Assembly: GCA_022750195.1 (NCBI GenBank)
Contig: JAKIWE010000001.1
Coordinates: 494,672 to 558,671, forward strand
DNA length: 64,000 nt
Direction: 5' to 3'
Source: Thermoplasmata archaeon
GTDB taxonomy: Archaea; Thermoplasmatota; Thermoplasmata; Lutacidiplasmatales; UBA184
Part shown: piece by piece, positions 31,880-40,891 of the stretch
Numbering within the stretch: the first letter of the stretch is position 1
Layout of the letters: the number at the start of each line of letters is the position of its first letter
Translations under genes and position numbers: made by a program
Notes under the pieces: generated by a model
Seen by the model: the letters and a program-made list of their open reading frames with translations, nothing else
Databases searched by the model: none
Told to the model about the DNA's origin: nothing

Positions 31880-34813
31880 CTACCGGACCCCTGGCGGGGG
31901 GGCGGGGTTCGCCTCTTCCGCCCACGGGGTAGCGCCCGGAGGCGGGGGCGGCGGGCTCGGCCCCCCGGGGGTCGTTGCGGCGGGTCCGGGCTGGTACGGC
32001 TGGACCCCGCTCGGTCTCTTGCGTCGCATCATCAGGAGCGCCAGCGCGGCGATCACCGCAGCGACGACGACGCCGGCGATCAGGTAGTAGAGCAGATTGT
32101 TGCCCGAGCTGCTCGTCGACTTCGACGGGGGTGCAGGGGGCGTCGCCTTCGTCTCCGCCGTCGCCTTAGCGCTCGCGTTGGAGCCGCCGACCTTGTTCCA
32201 CGCCACCACGAACACCGTGTAGTTGCTGACCGGGTGGAGTCCGGAGACCGTCGCGGCAAGCGCGGTCCCCTCGCTGACGCTGGTCCAGCTCGCCGAGCCT
32301 GCGAGGGCCCACTTGAGGGTGTAGTTGGTCACCGGGGAGCCGCCGGTCGACGCCGGGGCGACCCAGGAGACATTGATCGAGGCGTTGCTCGCTCCGGTCG
32401 CCACCACGGAGACCGGCGGGTACGGCACTCCGAGCGGGGTCGCGTTGACGGCCGCTGAGGTCGGTCCCACTCCGACGAGATTGCTGGCGGTGACAGTGAC
32501 AAAGTACGTCGTCCCGTCCGTCAGCCCGGAGTAGGTGTAGGTCGTCCCGGCGAGGGTGTGGTTGTTCCCCCACGGTCCGCTCAGCGAGGTGGCGAGGGAG
32601 ACCGTGTAGTTCACTCCGCTCCCGCCCGACGCGACCGGGGCCCACCCGAGGAGGAGCGTGGTGTTGCCCGCCGATGCGCTCAGTCCCGTCGGGACCGACG
32701 GCGCGCTCAGCGGGGTTAGCTTGACGGTCACTCCCGTCACGATCTGGGGAAACACGAACGTACCCGACGTGACGTCGAACGCCGCGGAGAAACCGATCGA
32801 CCCGACGTTCGGGGCAGCGAGCAGGATGCCCGTGGAGGGATCGATCAGTTCGAGGCTGGTGGACTGGATACTGGTGACCGCCAGGATCCCATCGGCGGAG
32901 TCGACGACCGCCTGCAGCGGTTGGTAGCTCCCGAGCGATAGCGGAGTCGTTTCGGTGGAGGTCGCGGTGTTGATCCGCGTCACGTTCCTTGACCCGGCGT
33001 TCACCGCATACAGGATGCCGCCGCCGTCGATGGCGATCCCCTCGGGCGTGGCACCGGTGCCGTAGATCGTGCCGCGGGTGTAGGTCAGACCGCTGACGGT
33101 GGTGACGTTCCCTCCCACGTTGCAGTTCGTAAAGTAGGCGTAGTGGAGGGTGAGGCTGGCGGCACCGCCGCACCCACTAAAGCCGGCGATGATGACGCTG
33201 CCGAGGAGCGCATGCGTGGTCGTCGACCAGATCGACACCGTCTGGTTGTCCTGGGCGACGTAGAGGAGGTGGGCCGTCGGGTCGAGGGCCAGCGTCGTGC
33301 CGTTCACGCCGTGGCCGAGGAAGAGGCGCGTCACCACCGTTCCGGTCGACCCGTTGAGGACCTCGATGTGGCCGGTCCCGCCGGCAATGACGTAGAGCGT
33401 GTCGGTGGTCGCGTCGACGGCGAGCGCGTCAGGGTCGGACAACGTCGTGCCGAACCGTTGGTACTCGGTCCATAGCGTGGCCCCGGTCGATTCGGAGGTC
33501 GCCCGGAGCGTGGACTGCTTGATACCGAGGGTGTAGATGGTCCCGGTCACAGGATCGACTGCGACGGCGACCTGCTCGAGCGGGAACGAGGAGTAGGCTA
33601 TGACCGGCGTCAGCGACGGCAGGCGCAGGGCGATCGAGCTGTTGTTCACGAAGCCCGTCGCGATGACCACGTTGGCCGGGGCGTCCAGCGATAGAGCGTA
33701 GTAGAAGAGCCCGTTGGGGGCCTCCTGGTAGAGGCCGTCGACGACGTCGCTCGCTGCGTTCACCGCGATGACGTAGCGGCTGCCGTTGGTGCCGGTCGCC
33801 AGGATGTCGTTGTGCGCAGCGTCGTAGACCAGGGCGACGACGCTGGAGGGGCAGTGCCCGAGCGTACCTAGGTAAACCCGCGTCGAGAGATTGTACTCGA
33901 AGAAGACGGTCGACGGGGCCGAGCTCTCGTTCCCGACCACGAGCGTCTCGCTCGCGGGGATGTACGCGGAGCCGACCGTGAGCGCGGTGGCGACCGGCAG
34001 GGTCAGGGTCGCGACGGGGTTGTCGGTCGAGGTGTTGTAGACGACCAGGTACTGGGTGCCGGTCGTCTCGACCAGCTCGCCGAGCTGAGGGACCGCGAGC
34101 AGCAGCCCTCGAGCACAGCCGGCCGCGGGGCAGGCAACGAAGGTCACGTGGTCGGTGGCCGCGTTGATCGCGAGCAGCTCGCCGTCCGACTGGTTGGAGA
34201 AGAACACCTGGTTGGAGGCCGTGTCGTAGGCCCCCCCGATGAACGGCTCGAAGTGGCCGCTCGGGGCACCGGCCGTGGAGATGTTCGCGATCTGGCTGAA
34301 CGTCGTCGCGTTCAGCTCGAGGACCCAGCCGGACGGGGTCGCGAGGACCGCGACGAACAGCGTGTTGGAGCGCGAATCAAAGACCAAGGCGTAGGGGAGG
34401 ATGCCGAACTGGATGTCCCCGACCGTGACCGACCGCTCGACCTGTCCGGTCGACTCGGAGAACGCGGTGATCGTCCCGCCGAACAGGTTGTCGGAGTACA
34501 CCGTCTGGGTCACGGGGTCGACGGCGTTCGAAACGCCGTAGTTGGACGTCCCCGCAGGAAGGCTGGTGTTTTGTACGTAGTACTTCCCGTGGATGGGCCC
34601 GATCACCGTGGCGGGGTGCACCACCGCCGGCGCGACCTTCGAGAGGTACGATGCAGGTGCGAGTGCTCCGCGCGGAGCGACGGGGCTGCCCCCGTGGGCT
34701 AGCGGGGTCGTCGACGTCGCCGGGGCGGCGAAGAGAACGAGGAGCGCAGTCGCGGTCAGCAGGGTTCCAAGGGCGACGAGGACCTTCCGGCGAGAATGAT
34801 TCTCCTTCGGCAT
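31880..34813 (-). CDS. Surface-anchored YVTN-type beta-propeller plus two Fn3 domains (paralogue B)
   Basis: 977 residues with the same order as paralogue A: signal peptide (VLVALGTLLTATALLVLFA), propeller repeats over about 600 residues, two Fn3 domains (from SVPTGLSASAGNTT to TVFVVAWNKVGG), a Ser-rich linker and a C-terminal anchor (LLYYLIAGVVVAAVIAALALLMM, RRKR). The start at 34813 was chosen over a 17-codon upstream extension because it matches the paralogue and lies about 33 bases from a TATA box. The pair arose by tandem duplication. Many Asn-x-Ser/Thr sequons are present, as in the neighbouring surface proteins. Confidence 0.85.
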   Translation of the reverse strand: MPKENHSRRKVLVALGTLLTATALLVLFAAPATSTTPLAHGGSPVAPRGALAPASYLSKVAPAVVHPATVIGPIHGKYYVQNTSLPAGTSNYGVSNAVDPVTQTVYSDNLFGGTITAFSESTGQVERSVTVGDIQFGILPYALVFDSRSNTLFVAVLATPSGWVLELNATTFSQIANISTAGAPSGHFEPFIGGAYDTASNQVFFSNQSDGELLAINAATDHVTFVACPAAGCARGLLLAVPQLGELVETTGTQYLVVYNTSTDNPVATLTLPVATALTVGSAYIPASETLVVGNESSAPSTVFFEYNLSTRVYLGTLGHCPSSVVALVYDAAHNDILATGTNGSRYVIAVNAASDVVDGLYQEAPNGLFYYALSLDAPANVVIATGFVNNSSIALRLPSLTPVIAYSSFPLEQVAVAVDPVTGTIYTLGIKQSTLRATSESTGATLWTEYQRFGTTLSDPDALAVDATTDTLYVIAGGTGHIEVLNGSTGTVVTRLFLGHGVNGTTLALDPTAHLLYVAQDNQTVSIWSTTTHALLGSVIIAGFSGCGGAASLTLHYAYFTNCNVGGNVTTVSGLTYTRGTIYGTGATPEGIAIDGGGILYAVNAGSRNVTRINTATSTETTPLSLGSYQPLQAVVDSADGILAVTSIQSTSLELIDPSTGILLAAPNVGSIGFSAAFDVTSGTFVFPQIVTGVTVKLTPLSAPSVPTGLSASAGNTTLLLGWAPVASGGSGVNYTVSLATSLSGPWGNNHTLAGTTYTYSGLTDGTTYFVTVTASNLVGVGPTSAAVNATPLGVPYPPVSVVATGASNASINVSWVAPASTGGSPVTNYTLKWALAGSASWTSVSEGTALAATVSGLHPVSNYTVFVVAWNKVGGSNASAKATAETKATPPAPPSKSTSSSGNNLLYYLIAGVVVAAVIAALALLMMRRKRPSGVQPYQPGPAATTPGGPSPPPPPPGATPWAEEANPAPPPGVR

Positions 34814-34841
34814 CCGAATCACGCAGTTTCTGCCAACCTCA

Positions 34842-34849
34842 CCTATATC
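34842..34849 (-). promoter_or_regulatory. TATA box of propeller-Fn3 paralogue B
   Basis: Minus strand GATATAGG is centred about 33 bases before ATG 34813, mirroring paralogue A and giving a leader of only a few bases. Confidence 0.5.
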
Positions 34850-34971
34850 CACCCTTCGCCGCACCGCGAGGCGCGGACGGCTCGGTTCCGGGGTCTTTCT
34901 GGGCGGGATTGGCCCACAGATCGACCGGATCTCCTCCGAGATCCGCTCGCCGGTCGTTCGCCGCGCTCAGT

Positions 34972-34979
34972 GTTATAAC
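34972..34979 (+). promoter_or_regulatory. TATA box of the 2-oxoacid dehydrogenase operon
   Basis: GTTATAAC is centred about 36 bases before GTG 35012, so the transcript should start near 35002 with a leader of about 10 bases. All seven following genes overlap or nearly touch and probably share this promoter. Confidence 0.5.
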
Positions 34980-35011
34980 AATCGCCCGGCTCGGCCCGTG
35001 GGGAGCAGGGA

Positions 35012-36091
35012 GTGGCAGAGAGCACGTCGATTCCGGCGACGCCGGAGGAGGCGGTAGCAGGCGGCTTGGGCTCGCAAGGACTCCTCGCGGCGTACGCCAC
35101 GATGGCGCTGGCCCGGACGGTCGACGAGCGTTGCCTGACCCTTCAACGCCAGGGCCGGATCGGCTTCTACGTACCTATGCAAGGCCAAGAGGCCGCCCAG
35201 GTCGGATGCGCCCTGGCCCTCGCCAAGGAGGATTGGATCTTTCCGGCGTACCGCGAGCTGGGCGTCGCCTTGGTACGCGGGATCCCGGTCCGGACGCTCC
35301 TCGACCAGTTCATCGGAAGCTCCGCGGACGAGCTCAAAGGACGCCAGATGCCGAACCACTACGGCTACCGTCGGTTCAACTTCGTCACCGCGTCGAGCCC
35401 GGTCGGCACGCAGATCTCCCAGGCCGTCGGCGCGGCGATGGCGGCCCAGCGGCGGCAGGACGCCATCGTCACCGCCACCTTCTTCGGCGACGGCACGACC
35501 AGCTCGAACGACTTCCACGCCGGCCTGAACTTTGCCGGTGTCTTTCGCACCCCGACCATCTTCTTCTGTCAGAACAACCAGTGGGCGATCTCGATGCCGC
35601 GCGAGCGGCAGACCCGCTCCGCCACGCTCGCCGAAAAAGCGGGGGCCTACGGGTTCCCGGGCGTCGTGGTCGACGGCACCGACGTCCACGCGGTGTACCG
35701 GGTCGTCGCGGACGCCCGCAAGCGGGCCTTGGCGGGCGAGGGTCCAACGCTCGTGGAGGCCCAGGTGTACCGTCTGGGTCCCCACTCGACGTCGGACGAC
35801 CCGCGTCGGTACCGGACCGACGCCGAGCTCGCCGAATGGAAGGAGCGAGACCCGCTCGCGCGCCTGAAGCACCAACTTCGAGAGCGCGGACTGCTCGACG
35901 ACGAGGCCGACGCCCGGGTCTGGGCTACGGCGAAGGAGGCGGTCGGCCGTGCGCTCGCGGAGGCCGAAACCCAGCCGCCGGTCGACCCGATGACCCTGTT
36001 CGACGATACGTTCGAGAGCCGAACGCCCCAGCTCGAGGCGGAGCGGGCCGAGTTCGCCGAACTGCTCAAGGCGGGGGTCCTCCGGCCGTGA
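35012..36091 (+). CDS. 2-oxoacid dehydrogenase E1 component, alpha subunit (first copy)
   Basis: 359 residues. This thiamine-diphosphate subunit catalyses oxidative decarboxylation of a 2-oxoacid with the beta subunit. The ThDP-binding motif runs from FFGDGTTSSNDF (GDG near residue 159) to QNNQWAIS (NN near 188). The active-site loop HSTSDDPRRYR is intact. Features such as RIGFYVPMQGQEA and GRQMPNHYG fit the branched-chain/acetoin/pyruvate E1 alpha family; the substrate cannot be fixed from sequence. It is first in the operon, with a GTG start and a GTGA overlap into the beta-subunit gene. A second complete E1 alpha gene lies further down the same operon. Confidence 0.92.
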   Translation: MAESTSIPATPEEAVAGGLGSQGLLAAYATMALARTVDERCLTLQRQGRIGFYVPMQGQEAAQVGCALALAKEDWIFPAYRELGVALVRGIPVRTLLDQFIGSSADELKGRQMPNHYGYRRFNFVTASSPVGTQISQAVGAAMAAQRRQDAIVTATFFGDGTTSSNDFHAGLNFAGVFRTPTIFFCQNNQWAISMPRERQTRSATLAEKAGAYGFPGVVVDGTDVHAVYRVVADARKRALAGEGPTLVEAQVYRLGPHSTSDDPRRYRTDAELAEWKERDPLARLKHQLRERGLLDDEADARVWATAKEAVGRALAEAETQPPVDPMTLFDDTFESRTPQLEAERAEFAELLKAGVLRP

Positions 36092-37065
36092 GCGACCTGA
36101 CCCTCGTGCAAGCGGTCAACCGTGGGCTCGCTCAGGCGATGCGAGAGGACGCGGACGTGCTCGTGCTCGGGGAGGACGTCGGAGTGAACGGCGGCGTGTT
36201 CCGTGCCACCGACGGCCTGCTCAAAGAGTTCGGCGCCGAACGGGTCGTCGATACCCCGCTCTCGGAGACCGGGATCGTGGGAGCCGCGATCGGGATGGCC
36301 CTCTACGGTCTCAAACCGATCGCTGAGATCCAGTTCATGGACTTCATCTACCCGGCCTTCGACCAGATCGTCAGCGAGCTCGCGAAGTTCCGGTACCGGT
36401 CGGGAGGCCAGTACCCGTGCCACGTGGTCGTGCGGACGCCGTACGGCGGGGGCATCAAGGGCGGCCTCTACCACTCGCAGAGCGCGGAGGCGTACTTCGC
36501 TCACACGGCGGGGATCAAGGTGGTGATCCCCTCCACGCCGGCCGATGCGAAAGGGCTGCTGCTGACGGCGATCCATGACCCCGACCCTGTCCTGTTCATG
36601 GAGCCGAAGCGGATCTACCGCTCCCTTACCGGGGAGGTTCCCGAAGGGGACCACCGTGTCCCGTTCGGCGTTGCGCGCGTGGTGCGAGAAGGGGGCGATG
36701 TGACCCTGGTCTGCTACGGTGCGATGGTACCGGTCGCGACCCAAGCTGCCGAACAGCTCGCGACCGAGGGGACGCAGGTCGAAGTGATCGATCTCCGGAC
36801 TCTGGTCCCGCTCGACGAAGCCGCCGTGCTGGCGTCCGTCGAAAAAACCGGACGATGCGTCATCCTCCACGAGGCGCCCCGTTTCTGTGGCTACGGAGCG
36901 GAGCTCGCGGCGATCGTCGCGGAGAAAGCGCTGTACTCGCTCAAGTCGCCGATCGTGCGCGTGACCGGCTATGACACTCCGTTCCCCTATGCCCTGGAGC
37001 ACCTGTACCTGCCGAACGTCGAGCGGGTCGTCCACGCCGTGAAGGGCGCGGTCGCGATGGGGTAA
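36088..37065 (+). CDS. 2-oxoacid dehydrogenase E1 component, beta subunit
   Basis: 325 residues from GTG 36088, overlapping the E1 alpha stop by four bases. The transketolase-like pyrimidine domain has LGEDVGVNGGVFRAT, the ThDP-activating glutamate region DTPLSETGIVGAAIG and IQFMDFIYPAFDQI. The C-terminal domain ends with LHEAPRFCGYGAE and a typical GYDTPFPYALE motif. It forms the alpha2-beta2 E1 heterotetramer. The operon has only one beta gene for two alpha genes, so either the alphas compete for this beta or the complex is mixed. Confidence 0.93.
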   Translation: MSDLTLVQAVNRGLAQAMREDADVLVLGEDVGVNGGVFRATDGLLKEFGAERVVDTPLSETGIVGAAIGMALYGLKPIAEIQFMDFIYPAFDQIVSELAKFRYRSGGQYPCHVVVRTPYGGGIKGGLYHSQSAEAYFAHTAGIKVVIPSTPADAKGLLLTAIHDPDPVLFMEPKRIYRSLTGEVPEGDHRVPFGVARVVREGGDVTLVCYGAMVPVATQAAEQLATEGTQVEVIDLRTLVPLDEAAVLASVEKTGRCVILHEAPRFCGYGAELAAIVAEKALYSLKSPIVRVTGYDTPFPYALEHLYLPNVERVVHAVKGAVAMG

Positions 37066-37080
37066 ACCGGGGGAAGTCCG

Positions 37081-38406
37081 ATGGCGTACGAGTTCCGGCT
37101 CCCTGACATCGGGGAGGGCGTTGCTGAGGGTGAGGTCGTCTCTTGGTTCGTCAAAGAAGGCGACGTCGTCCAGGAGGATGCGCCGCTGGTCTCCGTGCTC
37201 ACCGACAAGGCGAACGTAGAGATCCCGTCCCCGAAGGCCGGCCGGATCGCGAAGCTGCATGCGAAGGTCGGTGAGAAGGTCAAGGTCGGTGGTCTGCTCG
37301 TGACCATCGAGGTCGCGGGCGGCGGGTCCGAAGCTGCACCCACCGCCCAGGTAGTCTCGCCGGTCGCCTCCACCGTGCCCGAGACCCCGGCAAAGCCCTC
37401 CGGAGCCGCCGTTCCACCCGCTCCCTCGTCGGGCGGCCGAGTCCTGGCGACGCCAGGCGTTCGAAGGTTGGCCGCGGAGAAGGGGCTGGACCTCTCGAAG
37501 GTCAGTGGGAGTGGCCCGGGGGGGCGGATCACCGAAGACGATGTACTCCACGCCACGACGTCCCCGGCCGTAACGTCGACGGAGGCTCCCCCCCCCTCGC
37601 CCGCCCCAAAGGCGCCCGGACCCGTCGCACCGAGCGACTCGGGTGCGGCCCTGTCCACCGGCAATGCTCCTTCCGTGCCCGCGGCAGGGGAGGCGACCGA
37701 CGTGCTGGAGCGGATCCCGATCCGAGGAGTACGTCGCGTCATCGCCGAGCACATGACCGAGTCGACGCATCGAGCCGCCCACTTCACCTACGTCGAGGAG
37801 GTCGACATGACCGAGGTCGTCCGACTCCGCGACCACATGGCGAAGCACGTCGAGAAGCAGGGCGCGAAGCTCTCCTACTTGCCGTTCGTCATCAAAGCGG
37901 TCGTCGCCGGGCTCCGGGCCGAGCCCCGGATGAACGCCTCGATGGACGACGCGGCGCAGGAGCTCGTGGTCCACGGCAACTACAACATCGGCATCGCCAC
38001 GGCGGCCCCCGACGGTCTCCTCGTTCCGGTCCTTCACCACGCCGACCGGAAGAGCGTCAACCAGCTCGCGAAGGAGATCCAGGTCCTAGCCGAACGTGGG
38101 CGGGCCGGCAAGCTGACGCGCGCGGAAATGAGCGGGGGCACCTTCACGATCACAAGCCTCGGGGCGCTGGGCGGCGTACTGGCCACACCGATCCTGAACT
38201 ACCCGGAAGTCGGGATCCTGGGCGTGCACAAGATAGCCCGCCGCCCCGTGGTGCTTCCCGACGGCACGATCGGTGTCGCAGAGCTGATGAATCTCTCGGT
38301 CTCGCTCGACCACCGGGTCCTCGACGGGATCATCGGCGCGCAGTTCCTCGCCGTGGTCAAGTCGAACCTCGAGGACCCGCACCAGCTGTTCGCCGAGCTC
38401 GCATGA
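37081..38406 (+). CDS. Dihydrolipoamide acyltransferase (E2) of a 2-oxoacid dehydrogenase complex
   Basis: 441 residues. One N-terminal lipoyl domain (about 1-80) has its lipoylation lysine in LTDKANVEIPSP near residue 43. An Ala/Pro-rich linker follows, then a peripheral subunit-binding domain (about 120-155; ATPGVRRLAAEKG, GGRITEDDV), a second linker, and the catalytic acyltransferase domain (about 215-441) with the histidine of SLDHRVLDG near 411. It transfers the acyl group to CoA and forms the complex core. GGGGGA-type Shine-Dalgarno sequence 7 bases before ATG. It overlaps the second E1 alpha gene by 4 bases. Confidence 0.95.
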   Translation: MAYEFRLPDIGEGVAEGEVVSWFVKEGDVVQEDAPLVSVLTDKANVEIPSPKAGRIAKLHAKVGEKVKVGGLLVTIEVAGGGSEAAPTAQVVSPVASTVPETPAKPSGAAVPPAPSSGGRVLATPGVRRLAAEKGLDLSKVSGSGPGGRITEDDVLHATTSPAVTSTEAPPPSPAPKAPGPVAPSDSGAALSTGNAPSVPAAGEATDVLERIPIRGVRRVIAEHMTESTHRAAHFTYVEEVDMTEVVRLRDHMAKHVEKQGAKLSYLPFVIKAVVAGLRAEPRMNASMDDAAQELVVHGNYNIGIATAAPDGLLVPVLHHADRKSVNQLAKEIQVLAERGRAGKLTRAEMSGGTFTITSLGALGGVLATPILNYPEVGILGVHKIARRPVVLPDGTIGVAELMNLSVSLDHRVLDGIIGAQFLAVVKSNLEDPHQLFAELA

Positions 38407-39458
38407 ACCCCACCGTCGTACCGCTGCCGTACGACGACACCGCGGCCGTGACCGCGCGGCTCGGCTCTGAAGGTCCGGCGCTCCTCAAGCGGGCGTACCG
38501 CTGGATGCTCGTCGGCCGCACCCTCGACCAGCGGATGCTCGCGCTCCAACGGCAGGGTCGCATCGGCTTCTACGGTCCGGCGACCGGCCAGGAGGGCGTG
38601 AACGTCGCGGCCGGTCTCGCCGCCGGCCCGACCGACTGGATCTTCCCGGGGCTGCGTGAGCAGCTCGTGGCGCTCGTGCGAGGGCATGGCCTCACCGAGT
38701 ACCTCCATCACCTTTTCGCGAACGGCCTCGACCCGGCGTTGGGGCGGCAGATGCCCTGCCACCCGACCGCCCGAGAGGTCAACTACGTCTCGATGTCCTC
38801 GGTCGTCGGCACGCAGATCACCCAGGCGGTCGGGGCCGCGTACGCGATGCGGCACCGCAAGGACAACGCGGTCACCCTCGGTTTCTTCGGCGACGGCGCG
38901 ACGAGCGCGAACGATTTCCACGCGGGCCTCAACTTCGCGGGGGTCTTCGGTCTCCCGATCGTCTTCGGGCTCGCCAACAACCAGTGGGCGATCTCCCAGC
39001 CGGTCGAGCGCCAGAGCGGCTCCCCGGAGCTGGTCGCCAAGGCCGCCGCGTACGGCCTGCCGGGCGTGCGGGTCGATGGGACGGACCTCCTCGCTTCGTA
39101 CGCGGCGCTCCGGGAGGCGCTGGCGACCGCTCGATCGGGGGGTGGGCCGACGCTCGTCGAGTTCGTCACCTACCGCATGACCCCCCATTCGAGCTCCGAC
39201 GACCCGGCGCGCTACCAGCGCGGCGATTGGGCCGACCGGGCCCTGGCCCACGACCCTCTGCTTCGCGTTGAGGAACTTCTGCACCGATTAGGGCTCATCG
39301 AGGCCGGCTGGACCGAACGCGCGCGCGAGGAGATCGACGTCGAGATCCGGGCGGCGGTCGTTGAGGCGGAAAAGGTCGGCCCCCCTCTCCCCGAGACGAT
39401 GACCAACGGGGTCTTTGCGAACGCGTCGCCATCCTCCTCCCCGCCGGAGCGTACCTGA
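38403..39458 (+). CDS. 2-oxoacid dehydrogenase E1 alpha subunit (second, divergent copy)
   Basis: 351 residues, clearly homologous to the first E1 alpha of the operon but divergent. It keeps the ThDP motif (FFGDGATSANDF to NNQWAIS), GRQMPCHPTA, and the active-site loop HSSSDDPARYQ. Hence it looks catalytically competent, not a remnant. The E1 beta-contacting region differs (GLREQLVALVRGHG versus AYRELGVALVRGIP). ATGA overlap with E2 upstream and one-base overlap with E3 downstream. It may give the complex a second substrate range while sharing beta, E2 and E3; this is inference. Confidence 0.9.
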   Translation: MNPTVVPLPYDDTAAVTARLGSEGPALLKRAYRWMLVGRTLDQRMLALQRQGRIGFYGPATGQEGVNVAAGLAAGPTDWIFPGLREQLVALVRGHGLTEYLHHLFANGLDPALGRQMPCHPTAREVNYVSMSSVVGTQITQAVGAAYAMRHRKDNAVTLGFFGDGATSANDFHAGLNFAGVFGLPIVFGLANNQWAISQPVERQSGSPELVAKAAAYGLPGVRVDGTDLLASYAALREALATARSGGGPTLVEFVTYRMTPHSSSDDPARYQRGDWADRALAHDPLLRVEELLHRLGLIEAGWTERAREEIDVEIRAAVVEAEKVGPPLPETMTNGVFANASPSSSPPERT

Positions 39459-40891
39459 TGGCGGGGACGTATGCCCGAGCTACCGAGGTGCTCGTCATCG
39501 GCGGGGGACCGGGGGGCTACGTCGCCGCTGATCGGCTCGGTCAGCTGGGCAAGAAAGTCCTGCTGATCGAACGGGACGAGCTCGGTGGAGAATGCCTCAA
39601 CCGCGGGTGCATACCGTCGAAGGCTCTCATCCACGCCTCGCTCCTCTACCGGGACGTCCGCAGCGAGGGCCCGGAGGTCGGCGTCACCGCCAGCGACGTA
39701 CGGTTCGACCTTGAGCAGTGCCAGAAGTGGAAGGAGGCGGTCGTCGCGAAGGAACGCCAGGGTGTAGCCACCCTGCTCAAGGCGGCGAACGCCACGGTTC
39801 TGAAGGGCGAGGCTCGATTCACCGGACCCAAGACGGCCGAGATCGTCGCTCCCGACGGCGGCCGAGAGAGAGTCGACTTCGGCCATGCGATCATCGCCAC
39901 CGGAGCGCTCCACACCGTACTTCCGGGGTTCGAACCGGACGGGACGACGGTGGTCAACGCCGCGCAGCTCCTGAACTTGCGCCGCCTCCCCGCGAGCGTG
40001 CTGGTCCTCGGGGGTGGGGTGAGCGGATGCGAGCTCGGCGAGTTCTTGGCCAACCTCGGCGTCGAGGTCACGATCGTCGAGCTGCTCGACCAACTTCTCC
40101 CCGGGTTCGATCCGGACCTCTCGCGGGAGCTGACCAACGCCCTCGAGAAGGCCGGGGTCAAGTCGAAGACGCGCACGAAGGCCACCTCCCTCGAACGCTC
40201 CGCCGGCGGGGTCCGGTTGACCGTGGAGAGCGACGCCGGGAAGGAGGAGCTCTCGGCCGAGGTTCTGTTCGTCACGGTCGGCAAGCGGCCGGACACGGCG
40301 AACCTTGGGTTGGAGGAAGCTGGGGTGGAGCGCGGCAAGGGCGGTTTCATCACGGTCGACGACCAGCAGCGGACGAACGTCCCCACGATCTTTGCCGTCG
40401 GCGACGTGGCCCGGCCCCCGATGCTCGCTCACAAGGCGTACCGGGAGGGCGTCGTCGCCGCGGAAGTGATCGCCGGGCGGCCGACCCGATTCCAGTTCCA
40501 GGCCATGCCGTCGGTCGTTTTCACGAGCCCTGAGCTTGCGAGCGTAGGGCTGACGGCCGCCGACGCGACCGTTCACGGGTACACGCCCCGGGAAGCGCGC
40601 TTCCCCTTCGCCGCGTTGGGTCGAGCCCACGCCGCCCACCGGACCGTCGGCTGGCTCAAGGTCGTTGGCGACGACCAGAGTGGATTGCTCCTCGGTGTGC
40701 ATGCGGCCGGCGAATCTACGGGCGAGTTCGTCGCCGAGGCCGGTCTCGCGATCGAGATGGGGGCGACGATACGCGACCTCGCGCTCACGATCCACCCCCA
40801 CCCGACCTTCTCCGAGACCTTGCAAGAGGCCGCGCTGCTCTGGCTGGGCGAGCCGCTGCACGTGAGCGCCCGCCGAGGCCCACGTGCCTGA
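39458..40891 (+). CDS. lpdA: Dihydrolipoamide dehydrogenase (E3)
   Basis: 477 residues, FAD-dependent, reoxidises the E2 dihydrolipoyl group with NAD+. N-terminal FAD dinucleotide fold (VLVIGGGPGGYVAA) and redox-active disulfide GGECLNRGCIPSKAL (Cys near 46 and 51). NAD fold (VLVLGGGVSGCELGEF), second FAD motif FAVGDVARPPMLAHKA, and C-terminal dimer domain with the catalytic His-x-x-x-x-Glu in TIHPHPTFSE. Its start overlaps the second E1 alpha stop by one base, and its end overlaps lipB by 8 bases. Confidence 0.95.
   Translation: MAGTYARATEVLVIGGGPGGYVAADRLGQLGKKVLLIERDELGGECLNRGCIPSKALIHASLLYRDVRSEGPEVGVTASDVRFDLEQCQKWKEAVVAKERQGVATLLKAANATVLKGEARFTGPKTAEIVAPDGGRERVDFGHAIIATGALHTVLPGFEPDGTTVVNAAQLLNLRRLPASVLVLGGGVSGCELGEFLANLGVEVTIVELLDQLLPGFDPDLSRELTNALEKAGVKSKTRTKATSLERSAGGVRLTVESDAGKEELSAEVLFVTVGKRPDTANLGLEEAGVERGKGGFITVDDQQRTNVPTIFAVGDVARPPMLAHKAYREGVVAAEVIAGRPTRFQFQAMPSVVFTSPELASVGLTAADATVHGYTPREARFPFAALGRAHAAHRTVGWLKVVGDDQSGLLLGVHAAGESTGEFVAEAGLAIEMGATIRDLALTIHPHPTFSETLQEAALLWLGEPLHVSARRGPRA

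Noticed and set aside
35647-38040. A 797-codon minus-strand frame opposite the E1/E2 genes.
   Set aside because: Antisense shadow of three proteins with conserved catalytic motifs on the plus strand.
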